From Halomonas zincidurans B6 (lineage in GTDB: Bacteria > Pseudomonadota > Gammaproteobacteria > Pseudomonadales > Halomonadaceae), in NCBI RefSeq assembly GCF_000731955.1, contig NZ_JNCK01000001.1:248001-312000 (forward strand): a stretch of DNA of 64,000 nt, given 5' to 3'. Below are positions 1-9,188 of the stretch, one piece after another. A program made the position numbers and the translations under genes. How positions within the stretch are numbered: position 1 is the stretch's first letter; each line of letters begins with the position of its first letter. Under the pieces are notes generated by a model. The model saw nothing but the letters and a program-made list of their open reading frames with translations, made no database searches and was not told where the DNA came from.

Positions 1-2
1 TC

Positions 3-794
3 GCCTTCGGCGACATGCTGGCGCTGGATCAGTGGGTGGTCGATCGGGCCGCCCAGTTGCAGGTGCGTATCGAGCAGGCGTACGAGGAATACCGCTTCCT
101 CGATGTCTATCAGCAGGTGCACACCTTCTGTGCGCGGGAGCTGGGCGGTTTCTACCTCGACGTGATCAAGGATCGCCAGTACACCACCCAGGCCGATTCC
201 CTGGCCCGCCGCAGCTGCCAGACCGCGCTCTATCACGTGGTCGAGGCGCTGGCCCGCTGGATCGCGCCGATCCTGAGTTTCACCGGCGAGGAGGTCTACG
301 AGCACATCCCCGGCGAGCGCCGCGACAGCGTGCTGCTGGAGCGCTTCTACACCGGGCTGGCCACGCTCGACGAGGGCGCCGAGTTCGGCCGCGACTTCTG
401 GGAGCGGGTGCTGCAGGTCAAGCAGGCGGTCAACAAGTGCCTGGAGGACGCGCGCAACGCCAAGCAGATCAAGAACGGCCTGGCCGCCGAGGTCACCCTC
501 TACGCCAGCGACGAGCTGCGCGAGACGCTGGGCCGGCTGGGCGACGAACTGCGCTTCGTGCTGCTGACCAGCGAGGTGCATCTGGCCTCCCGGGACGCTG
601 GCGGCGCGGCGCAGGCCGAGGCCAGCGAACTCGAGGGGTTGCGGGTCGCGGTCGCGCCCAGCGCCCACGCCAAGTGCGAGCGTTGCTGGCAGCATCGCCC
701 GGATGTCGGCAGCCACGCCGAGCACCCGGACCTGTGCGGTCGCTGCATCAGCAACCTGCCGGACGGCCCCGGGGAGGCGCGGCATTATGCCTGA
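3..794 (+). CDS. ileS: Isoleucyl-tRNA synthetase, C-terminal part (partial)
   Basis: The gene enters from the left edge, so only about the last 263 residues are present. The frame is open from base 3 and ends at TGA 792-794. The protein charges tRNA-Ile in the cytoplasm. What is visible is the anticodon-binding domain followed by the C-terminal zinc-binding module: a CERCW motif near base 679 and a second Cys-x-x-Cys pair (CGRC) near base 736, as in bacterial IleS. The catalytic HIGH and KMSKS regions lie outside the window. The stop overlaps the lspA start by eight bases, indicating co-transcription, and ileS-lspA-fkpB-ispH is a classic gammaproteobacterial order. Confidence 0.96.
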   Translation, partial: AFGDMLALDQWVVDRAAQLQVRIEQAYEEYRFLDVYQQVHTFCARELGGFYLDVIKDRQYTTQADSLARRSCQTALYHVVEALARWIAPILSFTGEEVYEHIPGERRDSVLLERFYTGLATLDEGAEFGRDFWERVLQVKQAVNKCLEDARNAKQIKNGLAAEVTLYASDELRETLGRLGDELRFVLLTSEVHLASRDAGGAAQAEASELEGLRVAVAPSAHAKCERCWQHRPDVGSHAEHPDLCGRCISNLPDGPGEARHYA

Positions 795-1326
795 CATGCG
801 GCCTGAGCCGGATACGGCCGAGGGCGACCAGCAGGCGGCGCCGATGCGCCGGCCGTTGCGCTGGCTGTGGCTGTCGCTGCTGGTCGTGGTGCTCGACCTG
901 GGCAGCAAGGCGCTGGCCAGCAACCTGCTGATCTATGGGCAGCCGGTGGAGCTGCTGCCGGTCTTCGACCTGACGTTGCTGTACAACACCGGCGCGGCGT
1001 TCAGCTTTCTGGCCACGTCCGGCGGCTGGCAGCGTTGGCTGTTCGCGCTGCTCGCGGTGGGCGCCAGCGTCGGCCTGAGCATCTGGCTGACCCGGCTGAA
1101 ACGTGGCGAGGTGCTGCTGGCCGGCTCGCTGGCACTGATCATCGGCGGCGCGCTGGGCAATCTCTATGATCGCCTGGTGCGCGGCTATGTGGTGGATTTT
1201 CTCTCCTTCCACTGGTCAAACAGCTATTACTTTCCCGCCTTCAACCTGGCCGACACGGCCATCACCCTGGGGGCGATCGGGCTGATTATCGAAACTCTGC
1301 GTGATGCCCGGCGTCCAAGGGCCTGA
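787..1326 (+). CDS. lspA: Prolipoprotein signal peptidase (SPase II)
   Basis: This inner-membrane aspartic peptidase removes the signal peptide from lipid-modified prolipoproteins. The 179-residue protein has four hydrophobic segments and the family boxes: VLDLGSKAL in helix 1, NTGAAFS, GNLYDRL with the first catalytic Asp, and FNLADTAI with the second. The ATG at 787 is preferred over an in-frame start at 703, because 703 lies deep in ileS and a GGGGAG ribosome site sits about ten bases before 787. The N-terminus is about 17 residues longer and more polar than in E. coli. It overlaps the ileS stop, so translational coupling is likely. Its substrates in this window include BamD and the lipoprotein at 26835. 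Confidence 0.96.
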   Translation: MPDMRPEPDTAEGDQQAAPMRRPLRWLWLSLLVVVLDLGSKALASNLLIYGQPVELLPVFDLTLLYNTGAAFSFLATSGGWQRWLFALLAVGASVGLSIWLTRLKRGEVLLAGSLALIIGGALGNLYDRLVRGYVVDFLSFHWSNSYYFPAFNLADTAITLGAIGLIIETLRDARRPRA

Positions 1327-1368
1327 TACGCCCCAAGTGGCCGAATATGCAAAGTGGAGCGCGATGAG

Positions 1369-1818
1369 ATGAGTGAATACCGGATCGGCGAGGGCATGGA
1401 AGTCACCCTGCACTTCACCCTCAAGCTCGAGGACGGCACGGTGGTCGATTCCACCCGCGACAAGCAGCCGGCGACGTTCCAGGTCGGCGACGGCAACCTA
1501 CCGCCGGGCTTCGAGGCGCCGCTGACGGGCCTGACCGACGGCGAGACCGGCAGCTACGAGATCTCGCCGGAACATGCCTTCGGCCAGCACAACCCGCAGA
1601 ACATCCAGTCGTTGCCGCGCGACAGTTTCGACGACACCGACGAGCTGGAAGAGGGCCTGGTGATGTCGTTCGCCGACCCGGCGGGCGGCGAGTTGCCGGG
1701 AGTGATCGCCGAGATCGGCGACAAGCGCGTCGAGGTGGACTTCAATCACCCGCTGGCGGGGCGTACCCTGACCTTCGACGTCGAGGTGATCGAGGTGCGG
1801 CCGGCGACGACCCACTGA
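1369..1818 (+). CDS. fkpB: FKBP-type peptidyl-prolyl isomerase, SlyD/FkpB class
   Basis: This 149-residue cytoplasmic FKBP-domain prolyl isomerase and chaperone is of the short FkpB/SlpA type. It opens with GMEVTLHFTLKLEDGTVVDS, has the inserted-flap region around ISPEHAFGQHNP, and closes with FDVEVIEV; no His-rich tail of SlyD type is present. An upstream in-frame GTG at 1354 exists, but ATG 1369 has GGAG at 1355-1358 at a good distance and gives the usual MSEYRIG start. It lies between lspA and ispH, as in E. coli and Pseudomonas, so an operon is likely. Confidence 0.93.
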   Translation: MSEYRIGEGMEVTLHFTLKLEDGTVVDSTRDKQPATFQVGDGNLPPGFEAPLTGLTDGETGSYEISPEHAFGQHNPQNIQSLPRDSFDDTDELEEGLVMSFADPAGGELPGVIAEIGDKRVEVDFNHPLAGRTLTFDVEVIEVRPATTH

Positions 1819-1885
1819 GCCGCCGCGTAGCGCTTTTCATAGACATACACCGCCATTGATACCGCGCGTATCGAGCGAGGCAGAC

Positions 1886-2839
1886 ATGCAGATCAAGTTG
1901 GCCAATCCCCGCGGCTTCTGCGCGGGCGTCGATCGGGCGATCGATATCGTCAACCGGGCGCTCGACGTGCTGGGCCCGCCCATCTACGTGCGCCACGAAG
2001 TCGTGCACAACCGCTTCGTGGTCGACTCGTTGCGCGAACGCGGGGCGATCTTCGTCGACGAGCTCGACGAGGTGCCCGACGACGTCACGGTGATCTTCTC
2101 CGCCCATGGCGTGTCGCGTGGCGTTCAGCAGGAGGCCGAGCGGCGCGGGCTGAAGATCTTCGACGCCACCTGCCCGCTGGTCACCAAGGTGCACATGGAA
2201 GTGCTGCGCTACGCCAAGCGCGGCCAGGAGTGCATCCTGATCGGCCATGCCGGCCACCCCGAGGTGGAGGGCACCATGGGCCGCTACGACACCTCGCACG
2301 GCGGCGCCGTCTACCTGGTCGAGGACGAGGCCGATGTCGCCGCCCTCGAGGTCAAGGACCCCGAGCGGCTGGCCTTCGTCACCCAGACGACACTGTCGAT
2401 GGACGATACCGCGCGGGTGATCGATGCCCTGCGCGACAAGTTCCCGGCCATCCAGGGGCCGCGCAAGGACGACATCTGCTACGCCACCCAGAACCGTCAG
2501 GACGCGGTGCGCGAGCTGGCCGCCGACTCGGATCTGGTGCTGGTGGTGGGCAGCGTCAACAGCTCCAACTCCAACCGCCTGCGCGAACTCGCCGAGCGCA
2601 TGGGCACGCCGGCCAGGCTGATCGACGACGCCAGCCTGATCGAACCGGAGTGGCTGGAAGGCGTCGAGCGCATCGGCATCACCGCCGGCGCCAGCGCCCC
2701 CGAGGTGCTGGTCAAGGGGGTGATAGAACGGCTGCGCGCACTGGGCGCCGAGGTCCCCGAGGAACTCGAAGGCCGCGAGGAGAACATTACCTTCTCCATG
2801 CCGAAGGAGCTGAGAGAGCAGGTCATCGTCAGCGACTGA
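1886..2839 (+). CDS. ispH: 4-hydroxy-3-methylbut-2-enyl diphosphate reductase
   Basis: IspH (LytB) catalyses the last step of the MEP isoprenoid pathway, reducing HMBPP to IPP and DMAPP with a [4Fe-4S] cluster. The 317-residue protein has the three conserved cluster cysteines: C12 in RGFCAGV, C96 in DATCPLV and about C198 in DICYATQN. The substrate-contact motifs HEVVHN, SAHGVS, GHxxHPE and SVNSSNSNRL are also visible. ATG 1886 gives the family start MQIKLANPRG; the in-frame TTG at 1856 adds ten unrelated residues. A strong hairpin terminator follows, separating this operon from the pilin genes. Confidence 0.97.
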   Translation: MQIKLANPRGFCAGVDRAIDIVNRALDVLGPPIYVRHEVVHNRFVVDSLRERGAIFVDELDEVPDDVTVIFSAHGVSRGVQQEAERRGLKIFDATCPLVTKVHMEVLRYAKRGQECILIGHAGHPEVEGTMGRYDTSHGGAVYLVEDEADVAALEVKDPERLAFVTQTTLSMDDTARVIDALRDKFPAIQGPRKDDICYATQNRQDAVRELAADSDLVLVVGSVNSSNSNRLRELAERMGTPARLIDDASLIEPEWLEGVERIGITAGASAPEVLVKGVIERLRALGAEVPEELEGREENITFSMPKELREQVIVSD

Positions 2840-2862
2840 GACAATTCCCTCCTCGAACGTTG

Positions 2863-2890
2863 AAAAGTCGGGCATATGCCCGACTTTTTT
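2863..2890 (+). terminator. Rho-independent terminator after ispH
   Basis: The inverted repeat AAAAGTCGGGC / GCCCGACTTTT has a two-base loop and runs into a T-tract. It lies 23 bases after the ispH stop and closes the ileS-lspA-fkpB-ispH unit. The A-tract on the 5' side may let it work in both directions. Confidence 0.9.
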
Positions 2891-2964
2891 ATGGATTAAT
2901 CCCTGACGCGCTGCGCTAGACTGATACATATTGAAACAATACCGTCGCCGTTCGAGGACTCCCT

Positions 2965-3420
2965 GTGCGCCAAGCCGGCTTCACTCTGATCGAACTGCTC
3001 GTGACGATAGCTCTAGTTGCCATCGTGGCAGGTATAGCAGTGCCTAACTTTTCAGGATTGGTGAGCGAAAACAGGTTGTCAGCATTGACTACAAATCTTA
3101 ATGCTGCTCTACGACTTGCTCGTAGCGAAGCGATTAAGCGCAACCAGCGTTTGACGCTATGTGGGATAGTCAAATGTGACGGCGATTTCAGTGCCGGCTG
3201 GCAGCTAAAGACGACAATCAATAGCGATCCGCCCTTGCGAGAGCAAGCCTTCGATGACAATTCGGCGAGCGCAGTGGGCGAGGCTCCCTTCGTATTCAAC
3301 CCACTCGGGGAATTGGCGCCCGGTAGTGGCCAGTGTCTCGTAGTCAGTGTGGGCGGTGCCAGTCAGGCGCTGCAAGCTACGCCGAGTGGGGCCATTCGAT
3401 CGATAGAGACCTGCCCATGA
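2965..3420 (+). CDS. fimT: Type IV minor pilin, FimT/FimU (GspH family)
   Basis: This 151-residue prepilin has a short leader ending in Gly5, cleaved before Phe6 by PilD: QAG/FTLIELLVTIALVAIVAG. Mature Glu5 is present, followed by the hydrophobic N-terminal helix and a GspH-type globular domain with a C-terminal Cys. It belongs to the minor pseudopilin tip complex that primes pilus assembly at the inner membrane. GTG 2965 is the start, with GAGG at 2953-2956. It heads a tightly overlapping set with pilV, pilW and pilX. Base composition is clearly more AT-rich than in the genes on either side. Confidence 0.88.
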   Translation: MRQAGFTLIELLVTIALVAIVAGIAVPNFSGLVSENRLSALTTNLNAALRLARSEAIKRNQRLTLCGIVKCDGDFSAGWQLKTTINSDPPLREQAFDDNSASAVGEAPFVFNPLGELAPGSGQCLVVSVGGASQALQATPSGAIRSIETCP

Positions 3421-3833
3421 TCGTTTCTCGCCAAACGGGTGTGTCATTGCTTGAGGTCTTGATTTCGCTGCTTGTGCTGGCGATCGGGATCTTGGGGATA
3501 GTGGCATTACAAACCAAATCACTTGCGCTGGTGCAGGAAGCCTACTGGCGGGGTCAGGCAGTAGGCCTTGCATATGACTTGGGGGACCGTTTACGAGCCA
3601 ACTCTAGCCAGCTGTCAGGTTATGCCACCGACATGGACGATGATGCCCCTCAAGGCAGTGGCTTGGTCAACATAGATCTGGCGGGATGGCTAAACGATTT
3701 AAACGCTATCTTACCTAATGGTGACGGCAGCGTAGCAATCGATGGCGATCAGGTAACAATTACAGTCCAGTGGAACGCTTCGCCACGACTGGAGGGAACT
3801 TTGCAGTCCTCTGTGACGAAGGTAAATTTATGA
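3417..3833 (+). CDS. pilV: Type IV minor pilin PilV
   Basis: This 138-residue prepilin has the cleavage site QTG/VSLLEVLISLLVLAIGILG, with mature Glu5, and then a PilV-type QTKSLALVQEAYWR helix. It is a minor pilin of the priming and tip complex with PilW, PilX and PilY1. ATG 3417 overlaps the fimT stop (ATGA), so translation is probably coupled. A longer in-frame start at 3333 would lie inside fimT and put an unrelated segment before the leader, so it was not used. Confidence 0.88.
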   Translation: MIVSRQTGVSLLEVLISLLVLAIGILGIVALQTKSLALVQEAYWRGQAVGLAYDLGDRLRANSSQLSGYATDMDDDAPQGSGLVNIDLAGWLNDLNAILPNGDGSVAIDGDQVTITVQWNASPRLEGTLQSSVTKVNL

Positions 3834-4837
3834 GCCGTTACTCACCGATTTTGCCAAGACATCAACGAGGGTTGACCCTCGTCGAGCTGATGATTTCGTT
3901 GGTCTTGGGACTATTAATTACCGCGGGTATTTATCAGCTATTCAATGTTACGCAGCGGACATACCGTTTTGAGCAGGCAGTGGCTGATGTTCAGGAAAAT
4001 GGCCGTTTCCTGATTAACGTTTTTCAGCGCGAACTCCGCCATTCAGGGTTTCCGCCAGCCTGCCAAGGCGCGTCAGGCCCTGGAGAGTCGCTAACGCTCA
4101 ACCTCCAATCAAGCAAAAAGACAAAGGAAGCTATTTTTCCCGATGGCCGCTTTGATGCAATCGGAGGCTGGTCAGAACGGCCTGCAGAAGGAGGGTATGC
4201 GCAGCAACTTGATTCTGGCGATTATCAAAAAGGAGATGCTTTATTAGTTCATCATGCCGCTAACCCGGCTGGTCTAGTCGTGGATGAACCCATTAACATA
4301 GGTGATAAAGATATAACATTGGCAGAAGGGGCGAGCGTCAAAGCGGGTGATATCTTCGCCTTGGCTTTTCAGAACCGGTGCGAGGTGATTGAAAATACCC
4401 AAGATGGTAAACTTATAGTTCCGAGTGGCTTTTCATATGGATTTCCTCCCGAAGATGACGGCACTTGGATTGGCGCCCTGGTCGGAGATATTTATTACAT
4501 CGGCTGGGATGATCCGCGACAGGAACCGGGATTGCGCCGATTGAATCTTCTTACCGGACAAAGTGAAACCTTGGCCAGCCCGGTTGTTGACCTGGAAGTG
4601 CGCTATTTGGTTGATGATAATTACCAGGAGGCCCCAGATAAAGGTGATTGGAATAAGATAACGGCGGTCAGGGTGAGCCTGCTATTACGGGGGGCAACGC
4701 GAAATGTTCTTGAAACACCGGCTCAGGTTAAAGCAGGTGATATCGACTTCATGGCGCCTGACGACGACCTGCGTCTCTACCAGGGTTTTACCACGACGGT
4801 AGCGTTGCGTAACCGGCTGATGGAGGGGAAGCAGTGA
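3830..4837 (+). CDS. pilW: Type IV minor pilin PilW
   Basis: This 335-residue PilW-type prepilin has a leader ending QRG and then LTLVELMISLVLGLLITAGI with mature Glu5. The body is the large periplasmic globular domain typical of PilW, including the early VQENGRFLINVFQRELRHSG segment and a C-terminal TTVALRNR. Its ATG overlaps the pilV stop (ATGA). It is expected to act with PilV, PilX and PilY1 in pilus initiation. Codon use is AT-richer than in the housekeeping flanks. Confidence 0.88.
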   Translation: MSRYSPILPRHQRGLTLVELMISLVLGLLITAGIYQLFNVTQRTYRFEQAVADVQENGRFLINVFQRELRHSGFPPACQGASGPGESLTLNLQSSKKTKEAIFPDGRFDAIGGWSERPAEGGYAQQLDSGDYQKGDALLVHHAANPAGLVVDEPINIGDKDITLAEGASVKAGDIFALAFQNRCEVIENTQDGKLIVPSGFSYGFPPEDDGTWIGALVGDIYYIGWDDPRQEPGLRRLNLLTGQSETLASPVVDLEVRYLVDDNYQEAPDKGDWNKITAVRVSLLLRGATRNVLETPAQVKAGDIDFMAPDDDLRLYQGFTTTVALRNRLMEGKQ

Positions 4838-5283
4838 CAGCATCCCTTTATGACTTGCCGACACGACGATCTCAACAGGGGGTCGTGCTTGTCGTGTCGC
4901 TAATATTTCTACTTTTGTTGAGTTTGCTGGGACTTGCCTCTATCCAAAGTGCAACCTTGCAAGAGCGCATGGCAGGTAATCAGCGTGATCACGATATGGC
5001 CTTTCAGGCTGCGGAGGCGGCATTGCGCTGGGCGGAGAGCCAGGCAAAGAAAGGCAATGCCATCAATGACACGGCTTGGTCAGAAAAGAAAGAAATGGAT
5101 ACTTATAATTTAGGCGATATCAGGTTGAACCGTAATCCCCAGTATTATATATGGTCGGGAGGGCAGGCCGTAGAAGGCGACGATAACATTAATGGTAAAC
5201 CCCTCTACCAGATAACCGCAATAGGATACGGCGGATCGCCCAATAGTCGTGTGGTATTGCAAAGTTGGTACGTGCCTGATTAA
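4834..5283 (+). CDS. pilX: Type IV minor pilin PilX
   Basis: This 149-residue PilX-like protein starts at GTG 4834, overlapping the pilW stop (GTGA). The leader ends SQQG and is followed by VVLVVSLIFLLLLSLLGLAS and then QERMAGNQRDHDMAFQAAEAALR, the PilX_N signature. Position 5 of the mature helix is Val rather than Glu, which is usual for the GspK-like PilX class and fits a role at the pilus tip. It is followed after 15 bases by pilY1, its usual partner. Confidence 0.87.
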   Translation: MTASLYDLPTRRSQQGVVLVVSLIFLLLLSLLGLASIQSATLQERMAGNQRDHDMAFQAAEAALRWAESQAKKGNAINDTAWSEKKEMDTYNLGDIRLNRNPQYYIWSGGQAVEGDDNINGKPLYQITAIGYGGSPNSRVVLQSWYVPD

Positions 5284-5298
5284 AATTGAGGTTGGTTT

Positions 5299-8200
5299 AT
5301 GCGTATAATGCGTGCCGTTATTTTATTTTCACTGAGCCTCTGCGGGTTGCTGGTGGCAGTGAACGCATGGTCCAAGAGCTTGTCTCAGACACCGCTCTCG
5401 GCGGGAGCGCGTGTTGACCCGAATTTGATGTTCATAATTGATGATTCGGGCTCGATGCGTTTCGAGATCATGCCAGAATCCAATATTGCCCTTGCATCGC
5501 GTTTTGTGTATCCAAGGGCGGAAGGTACATACCAAGTTAGGGGGTCTGAATATCAGAATAATGTGCCTACCTTTGATGAAAGCGACCCCTACAATGCCTA
5601 TAGTCGCTCACCGCAGACTAACACGCTTTATTACAACCCTTCCGTTACCTATCGCCCCTGGGTAAAAGCCGATGGTGCGCGCATGGCCGATGCCTCACCA
5701 CGTCTAGCGCCCGATAATCCTGCCTTTCCTGAGCGAGGGCGCCGAAACTTGACGCAAGAGTCGACCGAGAGAGCAGCTCAGTGGGTAGGCAGTTGCGATA
5801 CCATCACGGAGAGTGGTCCCTCGGGTTGTCAAGCTGTCATCAATTCTAGAAATAATCGCTATTTATTCAATTATCAGGAAACTTTTTATCCAGCAGTCTA
5901 TTTTTGGTACAAAGGGGGTGGGTATAATAATATAAATAATTATCGGCGCACTGAAATTCGCCCTGATAATTCTCCTTTTGTTGGAGAGGGGCGTGAAAAT
6001 CGTGTGGATTGTGCTAACTCGACAGCGATGCCGGCAAGTTGTACCTACCAAGAAGAGATGCAGAATTTTGCTAACTGGTATACTTATTACCGCTCGCGGA
6101 CTTTGGCAGCGCGAGCCGGGGTCGGTCAGGCTTTTTCCCAGATTGGCGCAACAGTTCGGGTCGGTTTCGATACCATAAATAGCGGTAGTTATTATGACAC
6201 TGCCAATGGGAACGTTTCTGATGGAGTACGTACTTTTTACGGTCAGGGCCGCGGTCGTTTCTATGATCGGCTGTATGAACATGATGTGCCTGCAGAAGGT
6301 ACTCCGTTGCGGCGCGGCTTGCAAAGAGCTGGCAATTATTATCAGTACAGGGATGAACCCTGGCGTGATGACCCTAGTTCCAACCAGAGTGTGGGCTTTC
6401 AATCCTGTCGGGCTGGCTATACGGTGTTGATGACCGATGGTTATTGGAGTGGTGGTCCTCCTGTCGGTATTGGCAATGATGATGGACAAGCCGGCCCAAC
6501 GATTAACGGGGCCAGTGGGCAGAGTTACCGTTATCCGGCTAATCCGCCTTATGCTGACAACACAGCACTTACCTTGGCTGATGTGGCGATGAACTATTGG
6601 AAACGAGACTTGCGTGTTGACTTGGCCAACGATCTGCCGGTCAGCGGTCAGGATCCGGCCTTTTGGCAGCATATGACGTCCTTTGGCATTGGTTTTGGAG
6701 TCGAGGGAAACGTCAACGCCAATACTGCCTGGCAAGCGGTAGCTGATGGTTCCCCAGTGGATTGGCCCGATGCCAATGATTTTAATAGCCCGGACAGTAC
6801 CCGTGCGAACCGGGCTCGGCTCGATGACCTGCTGCATGCCGCAATCAATGGCCATGGCGGCTTCTTCAATGCTGCCGATCCACAATCTTTCGCCGATGGT
6901 CTCGATGCAGTACTTGGTGCTATCGTTGCTCGAGAGGAGGCTTCGGTGGTGCCGGTTGCGGTAAGTAGTGACGCCATTGACGAGGATACCAGAATGTTTT
7001 CCGCTGGTTTCCGCAGCATCGACTGGTCCGGGCAACTTAAAGGTTATCAGTTGTTGCCAGGCGGCAAGCGCAAACTTCTATGGGATGCTGAGTCTATGCT
7101 GCGAGAGCAGTCACCTGACGATCGGTTGCTGCTCACTTCAAAAGGAGGTAACGGGGTAGAGTTGGCACCTCAGAATAGCAGTTTAAGTGCTGATCAGGTA
7201 CGTTGGTTGAAAGGGGCTTCGGTGGATGGGATGCGAAGCCGTATCCCGGATGGCCAGAATGCCCCCAACCTGCTTGGTGATATCGTCAATAGTGCGCCCT
7301 TTCTTCTTTCGCCTCCCCAGGAAAGTCAGCGTCCTGGGGTGATATTCGTCGGCGCCAATGACGGCATGCTGCATGCATTTTCCGCTGACAGTGGAAAGGA
7401 GCTTTTCGCTTATCTTCCTAGTGAGCTTGTGACATCGGATTCCGGGCAAGCTTCGCCACTCGAATCGCTGATGCAGCCTGACTATACGCATCGTTATTTT
7501 GTCGATGGCTCGGCGGTGGCGCGCAATGTGGAAATCGATGGCGGACCTGAAGCCGTGGTAGTAGGTACGATGGGCGCGGGGGGGCGCAGTGTCTTTGCCC
7601 TCGATGTGAGTGACCCAGCCGATATGAAGCCAGAGGACGTGCTTTGGGAATTCTCGAATCCTAACTTGGGGGAAGGCGTCACTCGCCCCGCCATTTCTCG
7701 AGTAATTTATAATGGAGAGCCTCGCTGGGTTGCGTTGTTTGGTAATGGTTATAACAGTGTTTTCGGGCGTGCGAGTCTGTTCGTGGTGGACCTGGTAAGT
7801 GGCGATCTTCTCAAGCGATTTGATACCAACGTGGGCAGCCTGCAAGAGTCGAATGGCTTGGGGCCCCCCACCGCGACCCGCTGGCCCGACTACATGGGGG
7901 CGAGTACCTATGCTTACGCTGGCGATCAGCAGGGCAACATGTGGCGTTTTGATTTAACCGACCTGAAGTTTGATTTAATCGGTATAAACAACAAGTCTGT
8001 CAGGTTGCTGGCGGGGCAATCTTCTCAGCCAATTACAGCACCTCCTCAGTTAGAGTTCAAACCCGGCGACTCAAGTACATTGATGGTGCTGTTCGGTACC
8101 GGTAGCTTCCAGTTTGTTGATGACCGCAGTGACCGTAGCATACAGCGTCTCTACGGACTGGAAGACAATGGAGATGCAAACCCGGTTCCGGTGGAGGCCG

Positions 8201-8733
8201 AAACACCCAACCTGGCTAAGCAAGAGATTACCTCCATGACCAGGGTCGACGGCAAGCTCGTGCGTGGCGTGACTAATAAGCCGGTAGCAGAAAATCAGCG
8301 AGGTTGGTATCTGCAGTTGCCACCAGGCGAGCGGATGGTTTCGATGCCGACGCTACCTACCGGTATCTACCACCAGCGCGCACTATTCGCAACCTTGAGT
8401 CCTCTATTTGGCCAATGCTCTGCAGGCATCGATGGGTATGTGTATGGTCTGCGCATCGATACCGGGGGTAGCGGGATGCGTGCTTTTTTCGATGTTAACG
8501 GCGATAAAAAGATTGATGGTAGCGACAATATCACGGACCAGATTGGTAATGTTCAAATAGTTGCTGGGTTGCAGCTCGGTAGTGGTCAGTCTCAGGTTGC
8601 GGTTAATGATCCAGAAAATGATAACGACGTTCTTGCGGGCACTATTGATAGTGGCGGTAGTGGCGGTGGTCGTATAGAGGCTTCGCCCGGTGAGGCCGGA
8701 CGTCAGTCTTGGCGTCAAGTTTTTAATTATTAG
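5299..8733 (+). CDS. pilY1: Type IV pilus tip adhesin/assembly factor PilY1
   Basis: This 1144-residue secreted protein has an N-terminal signal peptide (about residues 1-25). A von Willebrand A-like part follows, with a MIDAS D-x-S-x-S at residues 48-52 (DDSGS) and a second metal segment LMTDGYWSG near 376-384. The C-terminal half is the PilY1 beta-propeller: GANDGMLHAFSADSGKELFAY, FVDGSAVA, VVGTMGAGGRS and ALFGNGYNS. A calcium-binding loop, DVNGDKKID, begins near residue 1065. PilY1 sits at the pilus tip, controls retraction and serves in surface sensing and adhesion. It lies in the usual order between pilX and pilE. The central region is Asn/Tyr-rich and AT-rich. Confidence 0.93.
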   Translation: MRIMRAVILFSLSLCGLLVAVNAWSKSLSQTPLSAGARVDPNLMFIIDDSGSMRFEIMPESNIALASRFVYPRAEGTYQVRGSEYQNNVPTFDESDPYNAYSRSPQTNTLYYNPSVTYRPWVKADGARMADASPRLAPDNPAFPERGRRNLTQESTERAAQWVGSCDTITESGPSGCQAVINSRNNRYLFNYQETFYPAVYFWYKGGGYNNINNYRRTEIRPDNSPFVGEGRENRVDCANSTAMPASCTYQEEMQNFANWYTYYRSRTLAARAGVGQAFSQIGATVRVGFDTINSGSYYDTANGNVSDGVRTFYGQGRGRFYDRLYEHDVPAEGTPLRRGLQRAGNYYQYRDEPWRDDPSSNQSVGFQSCRAGYTVLMTDGYWSGGPPVGIGNDDGQAGPTINGASGQSYRYPANPPYADNTALTLADVAMNYWKRDLRVDLANDLPVSGQDPAFWQHMTSFGIGFGVEGNVNANTAWQAVADGSPVDWPDANDFNSPDSTRANRARLDDLLHAAINGHGGFFNAADPQSFADGLDAVLGAIVAREEASVVPVAVSSDAIDEDTRMFSAGFRSIDWSGQLKGYQLLPGGKRKLLWDAESMLREQSPDDRLLLTSKGGNGVELAPQNSSLSADQVRWLKGASVDGMRSRIPDGQNAPNLLGDIVNSAPFLLSPPQESQRPGVIFVGANDGMLHAFSADSGKELFAYLPSELVTSDSGQASPLESLMQPDYTHRYFVDGSAVARNVEIDGGPEAVVVGTMGAGGRSVFALDVSDPADMKPEDVLWEFSNPNLGEGVTRPAISRVIYNGEPRWVALFGNGYNSVFGRASLFVVDLVSGDLLKRFDTNVGSLQESNGLGPPTATRWPDYMGASTYAYAGDQQGNMWRFDLTDLKFDLIGINNKSVRLLAGQSSQPITAPPQLEFKPGDSSTLMVLFGTGSFQFVDDRSDRSIQRLYGLEDNGDANPVPVEAETPNLAKQEITSMTRVDGKLVRGVTNKPVAENQRGWYLQLPPGERMVSMPTLPTGIYHQRALFATLSPLFGQCSAGIDGYVYGLRIDTGGSGMRAFFDVNGDKKIDGSDNITDQIGNVQIVAGLQLGSGQSQVAVNDPENDNDVLAGTIDSGGSGGGRIEASPGEAGRQSWRQVFNY

Positions 8734-8741
8734 GGGTTCAT

Positions 8742-9188
8742 ATGGACAAGGCAAGCCGGGAAAGACAATGGCGTGAGCAAGGCTTTACATTGATCGAAGT
8801 GATGATCGTGGCAGCGATTATCGCTATTCTTGCGACCATTGCCTATCCCAGCTATCAGCGCTACGTCAGCGACACTTGGCGTGGTCGTGCCACGGCTTGT
8901 CTGGCTGAACTGGCGCAGGGGATGGAACGCCGTTATACCTCAAACATGTCTTACTTGGTGGATGCTGATGAGCAATCTCTTCCATCTAACCAATGTGTTT
9001 CTGAACTTTCTGACGAAAATCGCTATACTATTGGATTCGCAGACAAGCAGCCACAGTCTCAGACTTTTATTATCGAAGCAACGCCCAATGGAGCGCAGGC
9101 ACCTGACAGCCAGTGTGGAACATTGTCGGTCGACCAGGCTGGGCAGCGGAGCGTTACGGGGAGCGGTAGTATCGGTGACTGTTTTTAG
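8742..9188 (+). CDS. pilE: Type IV pilin-like minor pilin PilE
   Basis: This 148-residue prepilin has the cleavage site REQG/FTLIEVMIVAAIIAILATIA, with Glu5, and the AYPSYQRYVSDTWRGRA segment typical of PilE minor pilins. Cysteines in the C-terminal part could form the D-loop disulfide. ATG 8742 follows pilY1 after eight bases, with GGGG as ribosome site. Its stop overlaps the stop of the convergent fimT-like gene by a few bases, leaving no room for a terminator. It might be mistaken for a major pilin, but the context is that of the minor pilin operon. Confidence 0.86.
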   Translation: MDKASRERQWREQGFTLIEVMIVAAIIAILATIAYPSYQRYVSDTWRGRATACLAELAQGMERRYTSNMSYLVDADEQSLPSNQCVSELSDENRYTIGFADKQPQSQTFIIEATPNGAQAPDSQCGTLSVDQAGQRSVTGSGSIGDCF